Shown in pieces: positions 1 to 11,274 of a DNA stretch of 64,000 nucleotides (its first letter is position 1; every line of letters begins with the position of its first letter). The translations under genes and the position numbers were made by a program. The notes beneath the pieces are model-generated. The model saw only the letters and a program-made list of their open reading frames with translations. It made no database searches and was not told the DNA's origin. This DNA is from Hyphodiscus hymeniophilus (Eukaryota > Ascomycota > Leotiomycetes > Helotiales > Hyphodiscaceae), in the NCBI GenBank assembly GCA_016508695.1, contig VNKQ01000012.1:868001-932000 (forward strand), given 5' to 3'.

Positions 1-2028
1 ATTATTAAAAAGTAAGTATTTCTTTAGAGAATTAAAGGTTAAATAAATCTTATAACCCGCTTTTTTAAATAAGTTTAAATTAATAATTATATAATTACCT
101 TTATTTAAGTATTTACTTTATTATTTCTTTAAGTTTAGTATTTTATTAAGGTATTACTCTTACTTTTTCTTTTTAATTAATTATTTTTAATAGTTACTTT
201 TTATTTAGTCTTTAATTTTATTTTTTTTAAGATTATTAAGCTTAGTTTTAAACTTATAATCCTTTATCCTAATAATTATTACTTTTAAGTATTTATAAAA
301 CTCTAATTTCTAAATATACTTTTTACTTCTTAAGAAGTATAAATAATTATATTTAAAGAGACTTAGTAATTAATCTTATCTTAAGGAACTTTTAAAAATA
401 ATTATTACTAAACGAGATTTTACTAATTTTATATTTAGTAATTACTTATATAAGTAACTTAAAAAGAGTCGTTTTAAGATATTAGTATTAATAATTACTT
501 TTTTTATTTCTTAAATTATAATTACTTTATTTATTTAATTATAAGTAGACTCTAAGAGTATTCCCTTAATTACTTTTAAGAAATTAATAATTAAGAGGTA
601 GCCTAACTTAATATCTAAAAGTTTATATATCTAAGTAATAATTAATATATTCTTTTACTTTAAAAATTACTTAAGGCAATTAATCGAGCTTTTTTAACTT
701 TCTTTTAAGACTTTTTAATAAGTTTATTAAGCTATAATTATAAAGGTTTCTTTTATTAGAGTTATATAATTTTTAAGTTCGATTAAAAGTAATTATAAGC
801 TTATATTATTATTAAGTATTAATCTAGTCTTAATTACTTATAGTATTTTTTTATTAATAAATAAATTTACTTAGTTAAAGATTATTAAAAGATCTTATAA
901 TTATTTCTTTTAATCTTTATACTCTTATATAACTAACTTAAAGTAAATTAAGTATCGACTCCGAATATTATTATATATTATAATAATAATAGTCGGTTTA
1001 AAAAGAATAATTAGTTTTAGTCTAGGATTTATTTCTTTTAAAGTAAAAAGTATTCTTTAAAAAGTTATTAGGGTTATATTACGCGTTTAATTTGTATTTC
1101 TAATATAATCTTATTTTGCTTTTACTTCTTTTATAAAATTATATTTAATTTACTTAAGCTAATAGACTATATTTAGCTTTATAATTATTTACTTTAATTT
1201 TATTACTTTTAAAAAGAGTATAAAGTATATTAGAGTACTTAGAATTATTAGATTTATATATTCTAAAACACTAAGTAATCTTACGTTATAATAAAAAGAA
1301 GAGTATTATTCTAGTTACTCTAATTGGGTCTTTAATTAAATATCGATTAGAATTATTATATTATATAAAGTAAATATATTATAAATAGTTAATACTTTAC
1401 TTAAAAGCTTTTAGGTAATTATATATAAAATAAATTAAATAATTAGTTATTATTTTAATTAGAGAAAACCTTAATATAAGGGTTATTCCTCTTAAAGAGT
1501 TAGTAAGAGTTAGCTCGTTTATTTTAATAAGTAAAGCTATATACTTAAATTTACTTATATAATAGCGTATTATAATATACTTCTTAAAATAAATAATCCC
1601 TAAGTATTATGCGATTTAGACTTATAATTATTATATAAATAATCGGTCTAATCTTTAAAGAAAAAAGGTTATAAGAAAAGACTACTCGAGTAAGCGTATA
1701 TTAAGTATTATCTAGTTTAAAAAAAGAAAAAAAGAAGTAAGTCTCTTTTTAAGTATTAAATTACTCTTATAAAGCTTAGCGAAATAAGTACTTAAATAGA
1801 GCTTAAGTAATTATAAGATATAACTAAATATTTAACGAGTATAATTAGATATTCTATAACTATAAGATTAGTTAAGCCTTAATTTTGTAATATACTTTCT
1901 CTATTAAAATATAATGGGTTAGAGTTAGTAATTAGGGTTAATAGTAAGTAGTTAGGAGTTAATTCTAGGGAGTTAGAGGGCGGTAGAAGTAACCTCTTAT
2001 ATTACTTTCTTTTATAATATATTACTTA

Positions 2029-2262
2029 TAGACTAGCTGGACCAGACCGCGGTCTTATAGTCTAGACTAGACTAGACTATAAAAATTAGACTACGGTCCC
2101 TATTTTTAGGACTAGACTATTAAACGGTCTCTATTTTATAATTAGGACTAGACTATATATAGTTTAGTCCTAAGAAATCGAGACTAAACTATATAATAGT
2201 CCCTAATTTATAATTGGGACCAGACTATAATAGTCCCAAAAAAATTAGTTTAGACTATTTAT
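2029..2262 (+). repeat. Left arm of a large inverted repeat, palindrome-rich
   Basis: About 230 bp built from copies of motifs such as GTCTAGACTAGACTA and AGTTTAGTCCTAA. It matches the reverse complement of 5600-5848, sharing the terminal CTGG(A)CCAGACC motif and a run around AAATCGAGACTAAA. It includes a near-perfect palindrome near 2150-2180 centred on TATATATA. It may be the subterminal region of a degraded DNA transposon. The 707-bp element is inserted just to its right. Confidence 0.6.
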
Positions 2263-2269
2263 AATTTAA

Positions 2270-2976
2270 GAGACGGGCTATAATAACTTGCCTCCCGGCT
2301 AAAACAACTTTTCGGGGTATACTTAATACCCTTGCTTAGCTATAGTAATTTATATACGCAAGTAGGGCTAAACTATATACTTTACCAAATATTAATATAT
2401 CCTTATTATTCGAGAGAAAAGTAGACCCTATAGTATACTAGGAGGAGTATTACGTATTACGGAATCGAGTATATAACGACTACCCTTAGTCTTTGAACTT
2501 TCCCTCTCTTTAGCCCCTATAATTCTTAAGCGACCTAAGTTACTAGTCGGGCAGGTCTTTATAGTTTATTTAGGCCCAAATAAAGTAAGTTCTATTACTC
2601 TAGTAATAGTATAAATAGTAGAAGAATATATTAATTAATATAAACTAAATATACAAAGAGAGAGGGGTTATATAGAGGGGATTTCTTTTGTATATAAAGA
2701 TAATTGCCTTAAAGACATAGCGATAATTATAAGAGATATATTATAAAGGCAAGTAATAGAAAGTTAAAGTTATAATAATAGAACCTATTAATGGTTATAC
2801 GCAAGATAGGGAGTATAAGTTAAATCCGGATTATAATAAGTTAGTATAATAGTATATATTATATACTCTTGCGCGTATATAAATTAGTATAGTAGGAGAA
2901 GCTTTCTAGATATATACCTATAGGTAGGGTTAACTAAGTTGTTTTAGCCGGGAGGCAAGTTGTTATAGTCTGTCCC
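2270..2976. mobile_element. 707-bp MITE-like element with ~40-bp terminal inverted repeats
   Basis: The left end (2270 onward) and the reverse complement of the right end (ending 2976) match over about 40 bases with few differences; the right-hand terminus read inward begins GGGACAGACTATAACAAC. Both ends are flanked by TAA (2267-2269 and 2977-2979), read as a 3-bp target duplication. A TAA/TTA duplication with G-rich termini is typical of PIF/Harbinger-type elements, so a non-autonomous member is inferred; there is no transposase ORF. Unlike its surroundings the interior keeps about 20 CA/TG dinucleotides, so it escaped the mutation that hit the host sequence. Confidence 0.75.
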
Positions 2977-3126
2977 TAATTTAATTAATTAAATATTAAA
3001 TATTTTTTAATTTTAAATATTCTAATATTACTCTTAAGCGTTACTTTATAACTTTTATATAAAAACTTTTTTAATTTTATATATTAATAAAAACGGTCTA
3101 ATTATTTATAATAATTTAGACTAAAC

Positions 3127-3330
3127 CAAACCGTTTATAAACTAGACTATAAGACCGTAGTCTTAAGTATAGTCCCCAAAAATTATATATTTGAGACCGA
3201 ACTATTTATAGACTAAACTATAGGACTATAGTCCTAAGTATAGTCCCCAAAAATTTAGGTTTTGAGACTAAACTATTATATAGTCCCCAAAAACCCTATA
3301 GTCTAGGACCGAACTAGACTATTAGCCAAA
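3127..3330. repeat. Third palindromic array related to the inverted arms
   Basis: About 200 bp containing repeated TAGTCCCCAAAAA and CTATAGGACTATAGTCC motifs, similar in style to the arms at 2029-2262 and 5600-5848. Its right end (CTAGACTATTAGCCAAACTAA) resembles the termini of those arms only loosely. It could be the far end of a smaller element interrupted by the 2270-2976 insertion. Confidence 0.45.
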
Positions 3331-4325
3331 CTAATTACTTATAATTATTATTATATCTTTAAAGTAATTATCTTTATATATAAAAGAGATTTCTCTTATA
3401 TAACCCCTTTTTCTTCTAATATTAGACTTATATTAGTCGATATAGAATTTAATTACTAATATATTTATTAGTATATAAACTATAAAGAGAGAAAATTAAA
3501 AGAAGACTTTTACTTACTTTTAGATAATACTTTAAAAGCTTTATTTTCTTTTCTTTTTATTCTTAATTAATTTGTTATATTATAGTATTTTCTTTGTTAA
3601 TTACTATAATAACCTTTATATTTATATTAACATTAGCTTTAATATAAGAATATATAAGGTTTTCCTAAATAATTTAAAGCTTCGATTCTTTTTTTATATT
3701 AGATAAAGTATTTTAGGTAGTTTAGCTTTTTAGTTTATATTTTTTGTATATAATTATAAGCTTATAATACTTTATTAGTATTAGATTATTTGAATAAGTA
3801 TTTAGAACTAACCTAATAATTTATATTTTATACTTTCTTTTATAAAATATAAGAGGTCTCTTATATTATAAAATAGTATTAATTAAAAGTAAAAAGATAA
3901 TTTATAATATTAGTTATTCTATAAGAAAAAGACGCGTATTAAGTTATTATATACTATTATTATATTACTATTAGTAATATATATTATATACTATATAAAA
4001 TTAAGTATATTAATTAACTTGCGAAAAGTCGAAAAAAGTATGAAAAAAGAAAGAAATAAAAAGGTAAAGTACTTCCTTAAATAAGAAATAATTATAAAGG
4101 TATTTTTTTATTTAAAGGTATTATAATTTATTATAATATTAAGAGTTATAATATCCCGTGACCTAATTATTAAATAAAACCTTATAAATTATAGTTCTTA
4201 GCTTTTAACTTTTATATTAAAATAACAAATTCCTAAGTAAGCCCTTAAACTTAAAATTCTTAGAGTATTAAGTAACGCTTTATAGTAATTATATTAGTAT
4301 ACTTATAGTCGAAAATAGTCTTTCA

Positions 4326-4720
4326 CTTTTATTATTATATTAAAAAAGGCTCTTATATCTTTAAGACCCTAAGTATCTAAGAGTAATATATTATAATAAT
4401 AATATTAACGTTTTTATAGTTAAGGATAGTCTTTAAAATAGTCTTAAACTTTAAAAATTTAAATTTTTAAAATATATTTTTACTTTTAAAATCTTACTTT
4501 TATTATTACGTTAAAAAAGGCTCTTATATCTATAAGACTCTAAATATCTAAAAGTAATATTCTTATAATTAAGAATAATCTCTAAAATAGTCTTAAACTT
4601 TAAAAATTTAAATTTTTAAGATATATTTTTACTTTTAAAATCTTACTTTTATTATTACGTTAAAAAAAGGCTCTTATATTCTTAAGCCTCTAAGAGTAAT
4701 ATATTATAATAACGTATTTT
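4326..4720. repeat. Degenerate tandem repeat, ~150-170-bp unit, about 2.5 copies
   Basis: Units begin at 4326, 4497 and 4646 with CTTTTATTATTA followed by TTAAAAAAGGCTCTTATAT. The first two also share TAGTCTTAAACTTTAAAAAT and ACTTTTAAAATCTTA; the third is truncated after about 70 bases. Spacing is 171 then 149 bp, the difference being a deletion in the second unit. No coding potential. It lies between the arms of the large inverted repeat, so it may be an internal repeat of the same degraded element. Confidence 0.6.
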
Positions 4721-5599
4721 AATAGTAAATTACTATTATAATATATACTAAGTAAAAGCCGAAACGAAATCGGGCTATAAATTTAAGTAATTTAAGTATA
4801 ATAATATTATATTATTATTTTAGTTATAAGTAAGGAAAAAGTTATATAAAGAAATAAGTAATAAGAAAAATAGCTTTTAAGGGAAAAAACCCTAAATAAG
4901 GATATAATAATAAAAAACTGAGAAATATTATTAAATATACTCGGCTTATTAAAGTAAAAAGTAAGTTTTTATTTTTTCCCTTATAGTAATAATACTAATA
5001 ATTATAAAACGAGCTTTAAACGAAATTTACTACTATTAGATATAAGTTAGTCTTTTGCTTTTAAAGCTACTTTTCTAGTATATAGTTAGAGAAATTACTA
5101 ATAATATTAGTTATATTAATATTTGCTTTTAGTCTTTTATTATTTTTACTCTTTAAGAGGCTATAAAGGTATATATTGTTTCTTACTTTAAAAGTAAGAT
5201 CGTTTTTATTTATATTAATAACTATACTTACGTTTAATAATTATTAATTAGTATATCATTTATATATAACGGGTTATTATTTAGAAAAAGGATATATAAC
5301 TAGTTAGTTAGTTTTATAAATCGGCTATAATTAAAAGTATATTCGGGCTTTAATAAAGAAATAAAATTAAGGCTACTTTAGTACTTTTAATAAATAATTA
5401 ATAGCTCTTATTATAAGATTATATTATAATATAAATTATATACTAAGTAATAATAAATAGTAACGCTTTATATTATAAAAACCCAAAATAAAGATCCTTA
5501 TTAATAAACTAAAAAAAAAAGAAAAAGAAAAATTGTCTAATAATTATAATTATAATTACCTTTTAAGTCTTATAGCTATCTTTAGGTCTTATAGTCTTA

Positions 5600-5848
5600 T
5601 AGTCCTAAGTCGAATAGGCTAGTCTTAATCTCCTAAGACTAAACCGTTTATAGTTTAGTCTTAAATAATTTTGTAGACTATTATTTAATTTAGTCTCGAT
5701 TTCTTAAGACTAAACTATATATAGTTTAGTCTTAAATAAATTTAGGGACTATTATATATATACGGTTCGGTCCTAAATAATTTTAGGGACCGTTATATAG
5801 TTTAGTCTAGTCTAGACGTAAGACTATAGTTTGGTCTGGCCAGTCTAA
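5600..5848 (-). repeat. Right arm of a large inverted repeat
   Basis: Reverse-complement partner of 2029-2262, ending in GGTCTGGCCAGTCTAA. It carries the same AGTTTAGTC/GGGACTATTA palindromic motifs. Together the arms bound about 3.8 kb, which could be one RIP-degraded transposon with long subterminal repeats, or two separate copies in opposite orientation. Confidence 0.6.
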
Positions 5849-8750
5849 TTTATAAGGGGCTTCTTAGAATAAAAACTTATATTTTTTATATATTATTAAT
5901 ATTCGCCTTAATATAAAGGCTTAGGCTTAATCTTTTAAACTTAGAGTAATTATATATAATTTTGCTTAATTAGGAGATATTTTATCTCTTTAAAATACTT
6001 TATTATTATATTAATATAAATATTAGCTTAGGGTAATTTTTTTTTATTTCTAATTAATTAATAGATTACAAAATTAAAGCTAAAGTATATTAAGAATTAT
6101 TATATAAGTTCTTATAGCGTCAGGATCGAATTAAATCTCTTTAATATATTCTTTTATTATTTTTATTTAGAGATATTTAGTTTTATAAGTTACTTTTCCC
6201 TTATTAAACCTAATTATCTCTTTATTAATAATACTCAAATTATATAAATTTTATTTTTTAAGTATTTTAAACCTTATTATAATTACTTTAGTATTAATAA
6301 AGTTACTTATTATTCCTAAGTCTATTATTATTTATAAGGAGTATTTATTTAAACAAATTAGAAGTAAGAGCTATTATCCCCCTCTTATTATATATAACTA
6401 TTTGTTATATAAGTTCTTAAGCTCTTTATAGCGATTTAGAGATAGCTTTCTTCCTTTAGTACCTTTTAGTTTTTTAATAGCTTATTACTTAATCCTAAGA
6501 ATAATTTAAATAAAGAGTTTATTTATAATTTTTTTAATATAATTTCTAATTGATAAATAGGTTTTACTTATTATAAAAACCTTTTATAATTTATTTTTAA
6601 ATAGTAATAAATAAGATAACTATTTATATAATAAGCGCTTTATATTAATTCTTATAATATTATTATTTTCCTTTATATTTGTTATTACTTTTTATATTCT
6701 TTTTTTTATAATACCTAATATCTAGATTATATTAGTTAATTATAAATTGTAATTAATATTTTTAAATAACTTATTATAATATTATTAACTTTTAGTAATT
6801 TGGGGTATTAAGATAATTATAATTTCCTTTATTTATATAATAATTACTTCTTTAAAGTTTAAAGTAACGAAGCTTTAGCTAGTATAATATAAGTCGGTTA
6901 AGCCTTTTCTCTCAAAATTTTTTAATATACTTATAATCCCTTTTTTATTTATTTACTTTATTTTTTTACTTCTTTTATTTATTCTTCTTAAAACTTTACT
7001 TTTAACTCTTATATTATTTTAGTTCCTAATAAGATATAATATTAAAAAAGTTCTTTTTAAGTAAGTTCTTTAAGTATTTCTTCTTATTCTTATAACTTAT
7101 CTTTCTTATAAGTTACCTTTATATATAGTTTTAAAATCGGGTATTATTTTATAATCTTTATAAGAGTTAAATATTAAGAGTTATTAGGGTTATTAATCTT
7201 AATAATAGCTTTATAATAATATTTTGTAATAAGTTCGATATTTTTTTAAAAGATAATTCCTTTAAGTATTATATTTTATTATTTTTATTATTAATACTAA
7301 TTTATTTAAATCCTTTTATAATTTCTTCTTAAGATATTTCTATAAATAATAATTATAATATAATATATAATTATATTAGTCTATTATAATTATTTCTTTT
7401 TTTAATAATAGTTATAAGTTTACCTTTTTATAAGCGTTTGCCTTAAAACTCTTCTTATAATTTTCTTCTTTATAAAAGTCCTCTTTAAGTATTTCTTTTA
7501 TTATAATAATTTTATATTATATATCTTATTTATTATAATTAAAGCAAGTTTACTCTTATATATATTTTTATTGTTTAATAAGATTAAACTCTTTAAATGT
7601 AATATTTAGTTTTATTAAATCTCTTTATTTATAATAATTGTTTTATAATATTTAATATTTCTCTCTTACTCTCTTATAACTTAAGTTATACTTGTCTTTT
7701 TTTTTTTTTCACATATATTATATATTATTAATATTATATATTACTTCAATAAGGGTTTTTGAAGATATTATTTACTTATTATAATATAAAAGTTTGTTTT
7801 TAAAGTTATTTTTAAAACTCTTTTAATATATATAATATAACAACTTATTATTTTATTCCGTCTTAATTAAATAACGCTAGAATTCTTAAGTATAAGAAGT
7901 GATTAACTCTCTTTATTATAATACCTTAATAATATATTAAGCTTTTACTTTCTTATTTATAATTTCGAAGTTAGCTTTAATTTTTAAGATAAACCCGTCT
8001 TAAGTCCTAAAGATCTTACATATAATTTCTTTTATAATTCTATTATTTATTATATTCTCTTTATTTATATTTATTAAGTAATACTTGAGGAATCCTTTTA
8101 TTTAGTTTATTACTTTTCTTTTTAATAAAGTAATTACTTAAAGTACTTATTTAGTTTTAAACTAAAAGCAATCTCTATTAAACTTAATATATAACCAAAG
8201 TTATAATAAGAACCTATAAAGCTTACTTTAATCTCTTTTAAATAATTCGATAATTTTATACTTAATATTCTTATTAATTTCTCTTATTAACGCTAATAGT
8301 TTAATTTATATAACTAATATAAAGATAAACTTCCTTTCTTATAAGCTTTTTATTATTGAAGATATATTATTCTTAATTAACGTAATACGCTAATATTTAT
8401 ATAAATAATACTTAAAATATAATAAACCTTAATTTCTAATAATAAATTATAAGTAAGTTAATTAATTAAGTAACTTAAGTTAAGTAAAAGCGCTATTATT
8501 ATTTAAGATATATATAACCATTATAAGTTATTAAGTATATTATAAAGATATTATATTTGAGTTAAATATAAAGCTTTTATTTACTAAGGAAATATTATTA
8601 CTTATATAAAACCTTTATCCTTATTAGACCTTTAAAGAACCTTTAAGTCTAAGACCGCTAAGGTCCTAGATTATTGTAGTCCTTCGAGGTTTATTATATA
8701 ATACTAAATAGCGCTCTATTAACGTGATCTCTACTTATAGTTCTCTTATA

Positions 8751-10089
8751 GCCTCCTTATCGAGCCTTAGGCCACGAGCTGTTATGTGGGTTATAATACT
8801 TAACCCTGAACTTAGTATTAGTTAATTGATTTGTAAGTAGCTAAGTACGTGTAATTATCTCTTTAGTTTATAATTTACTAATGAGTGATGGACTTAGTGG
8901 TTTATATAACAATACTAGGTAGTATTCTAATCTGTCAAGTGTTTTTATTCACTAAAAAAAACTCCTAAATTTGAGCAATATCTAGGATTTGTCATTATAC
9001 GAACTGTCCAATGCTACTAAATCTAGGGTACTAAGGCTACTTCGCAGAACTTAAGCTTGATTATCTACTAGTTATAGTTCTGAATAGGCTCGTGTCTAGA
9101 GCACCTGGTGTGCTCAAGGTACTTAAAGGTGTCTAAGGCCCCTAGAACGCCTAAAGTATATGGATTGAGAAGGAGGTATATCTCAGAGAGGTCACTGAAA
9201 CTTCTCATTTGAATTGTTTACATTTCGGTAGTTCGATGGTTTTGTTAGTTATTACCAACCATACTCCACCCAAATCAAAAATGCCTGGCACTATCTGAGT
9301 TAGATGAAGCTCAAGTGTCTTTTAGTGATAACTGCAGGTCTCAGGGGAATAGAAGATGAAGCTCCGAATCCTAATGAAAAAGAATTTGTCTGCCAGGATG
9401 GCTACGAGTAAGCTGAGCAATGAAATGAACTTCCACGTGAAGAAGGCTTCACATTTGTAGCTCGAGTCCTAGGGAGACGTTAGCATCATTGCATTGCTCT
9501 GATTAGGTATATTCTATGAATACTTGGGGGAAATTGGGCGAGCTGGAGTTAGTCAAAAAATGGCAAGCAATCGAGATTATTGGAACGTCAAGACTAAGCC
9601 ACAGATCAACTCCTGTTTCATCACATTTAATTATGCTTGATATTAAATTTCCTTCGTGAGCCAGTCATCTGAGCTCTCGAGACCTTCTCAATCTCACCAA
9701 CTAACCGTGACCTAGTGAGTTTATTATCCGCTATGTTTTTGGTTACAATACTTTGAAAAGTAGAGTAGTGTAGGAAACCAAAGCCATTACTCTGCTCTCC
9801 AGAAATTGATACCCAAGCTAAGGGATATAGAGCAGCCTAGACAGGGGGAAGTGTAATAAATTGTGTAAAGATGTCATATTTAGTTTCAATCTAAGAAGGG
9901 AAAGTATCCATGTAAAATCAATCAACAATTTCAAATATAACGTAACAGCGCCAAAGAAACTCCCGGAAGAACTTCTAGTTATCCCATTTCCCCTTTCCCT
10001 TGGGTGTTATCAAGTGACACATGTGTTCATCGCGATGACCAGCAGAGGAAGCGCGTATCCTACAATCCATGCCGAGGGACTTCACAAGT
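8751..10089. other. Transition from RIP block to normal sequence; no gene seen
   Basis: Base composition returns to normal between about 8650 and 8800. I see no convincing reading frame, splice pattern or RNA gene. The final few hundred bases lie downstream of the minus-strand gene ending at 10090 and presumably hold its 3' untranslated region. Confidence 0.6.
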
Positions 10090-11274
10090 TCACAACAACG
10101 CAACCAGGAATCCTGCCCAACCCGCAGCAACACCCAGAGCTCCAACTTGCTTGGCGTTCGCCGCTCCAGTGAACTGCAAAAGGCCTGCACTAGTTTGAGT
10201 TGCGACGATGCCTCCAGTGGAACTTGCGACGTCTACTGCGGGAGGCGCGGCTGTCTCTACTGGCCCAGAAGATACGAAAGTCGTTGGAACAACCACTGCA
10301 GCTGTGGTAACAGCGGCGACCTCTGAGACAGGGCACACGGTTGTGTACCATGGGATTGTGGAAGTGTGCGTTCTTGCTGGACAATCGGTCACCGTTTCGG
10401 GACAATCAGTAACGGTGATACAAGTCGTTGTGTAAACGATGGATGTAGTCTGGGGTTGATGTTAAGTTAGTGTTTCAAGGATAGAGGTCAATTATCGAGC
10501 CCACAAGGAGCTTTTCATGAGAAGACTTACCCAGCCAGAGGTCGTTGATTCATCACATGATGTTGTGGTTGTTGGCTCATCGCAGGACGTTGTGGTTGTC
10601 GGCTCATCGCAGGACGTTGTGGTTGTTGGCTCATCGCAGGAGGTTGTGGTCGATGGCTCATCGCACGACGTGGTTGTAATAGATTCCTCGCATGATGTGG
10701 TTGTTGAGGTGATCGGGCAGGTAGTGGTGTCTTCTCAATTGTAAGTAAGTGTATTTGGGATCTAAGATCAGTTTAAACTTACATTCGGTCACAGTTGTAG
10801 TTGTGAGAGGCTTCGTTCGGGCCGGGCAATCCGTGACGGTAGCAGGACAGCTTTGTCAAAATTAATATGCAGTTCGAGGTGGTGAACACAGAATTGAGTT
10901 TTTCGGGACGTACTCGGTGATAGTGACCTCAACAGTGGCGGTTACCACCGAAGTCGTGCATCCATATGGTCCGCACCAATCTGGGTCACCTCCATATCCT
11001 CCACCATAGCTGCCATATGCCGGTGCAGATGTGGTCACTGCTCCACCTGAACCATACGTTGGCTCCGAGCCATATGTCGGCTCCGAGCCATACGTTGGCT
11101 CCGCACCTCCATACTCACCCCCGAGCCATACGTTGTCTCCGCACCTCCATACTCACCATCAGAACCATATGTTGGCTGTGCAAATTCATAACCACCTGGT
11201 CCATCTCCTCCTACGTCTTGAGCAGAAACGAGCGTGGTGGCGACGAGGCCGAGAACAACGGGGGAGAACTTCAT
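10090..11274 (-). CDS. Secreted Ser/Thr-rich repeat protein, probable GPI anchor
   Basis: The N-terminus starting MKFSPVVLGLVATTLVSA is a clear signal peptide. It is followed by Tyr/Gly/Glu repeats (EPTYGS), Cys/Thr-rich segments and five or more copies of a TTTTSCDEP unit. Then come VTDCP-type motifs and a C-terminus ending in a hydrophobic tail (QVGALGVAAGWAGFLVALL) typical of a GPI-attachment signal. Exons inferred: 11274-10914, 10850-10783, 10730-10531, 10449-10090, with GTACGT, GTAAGT and GTAAGT donors. Exon 1 loses frame by one base near 11118-11122 (a C5 run on the + strand) within the EPTYGS repeats. Either one base is missing or a 56-bp intron (11118-11063, donor GTGAGT) is removed; both restore the frame, giving about 329 or 310 residues. 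A cell-wall or surface role is inferred. Confidence 0.65.

Larger units (their letters stand above)
1..8750. repeat. AT-rich RIP-degraded repeat block
   Basis: Very AT-rich sequence with no plausible coding region. CA and TG dinucleotides are almost absent: reading the first 1000 bases by eye I find a single CA (677-678) and no TG, while CT, CC, CG and AC remain. That is the pattern left by repeat-induced point mutation, which converts CpA to TpA on both strands of duplicated DNA in ascomycetes. The block ends gradually near 8650-8760, where CA/TG return. It is inferred to be old transposon sequence, now unrecognisable by coding content. Internal structures are listed separately. Confidence 0.9.

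Noticed and set aside
1..8750. Search for a reverse transcriptase or transposase in the AT block
   Set aside because: No frame of useful length exists; mutation has destroyed any coding sequence, so no transposon class is assigned except for the MITE-like element.
9861..10172. 103-codon plus-strand frame near the RIP boundary
   Set aside because: It starts at a non-ATG codon and overlaps the antisense of the last exon of the secreted-protein gene.
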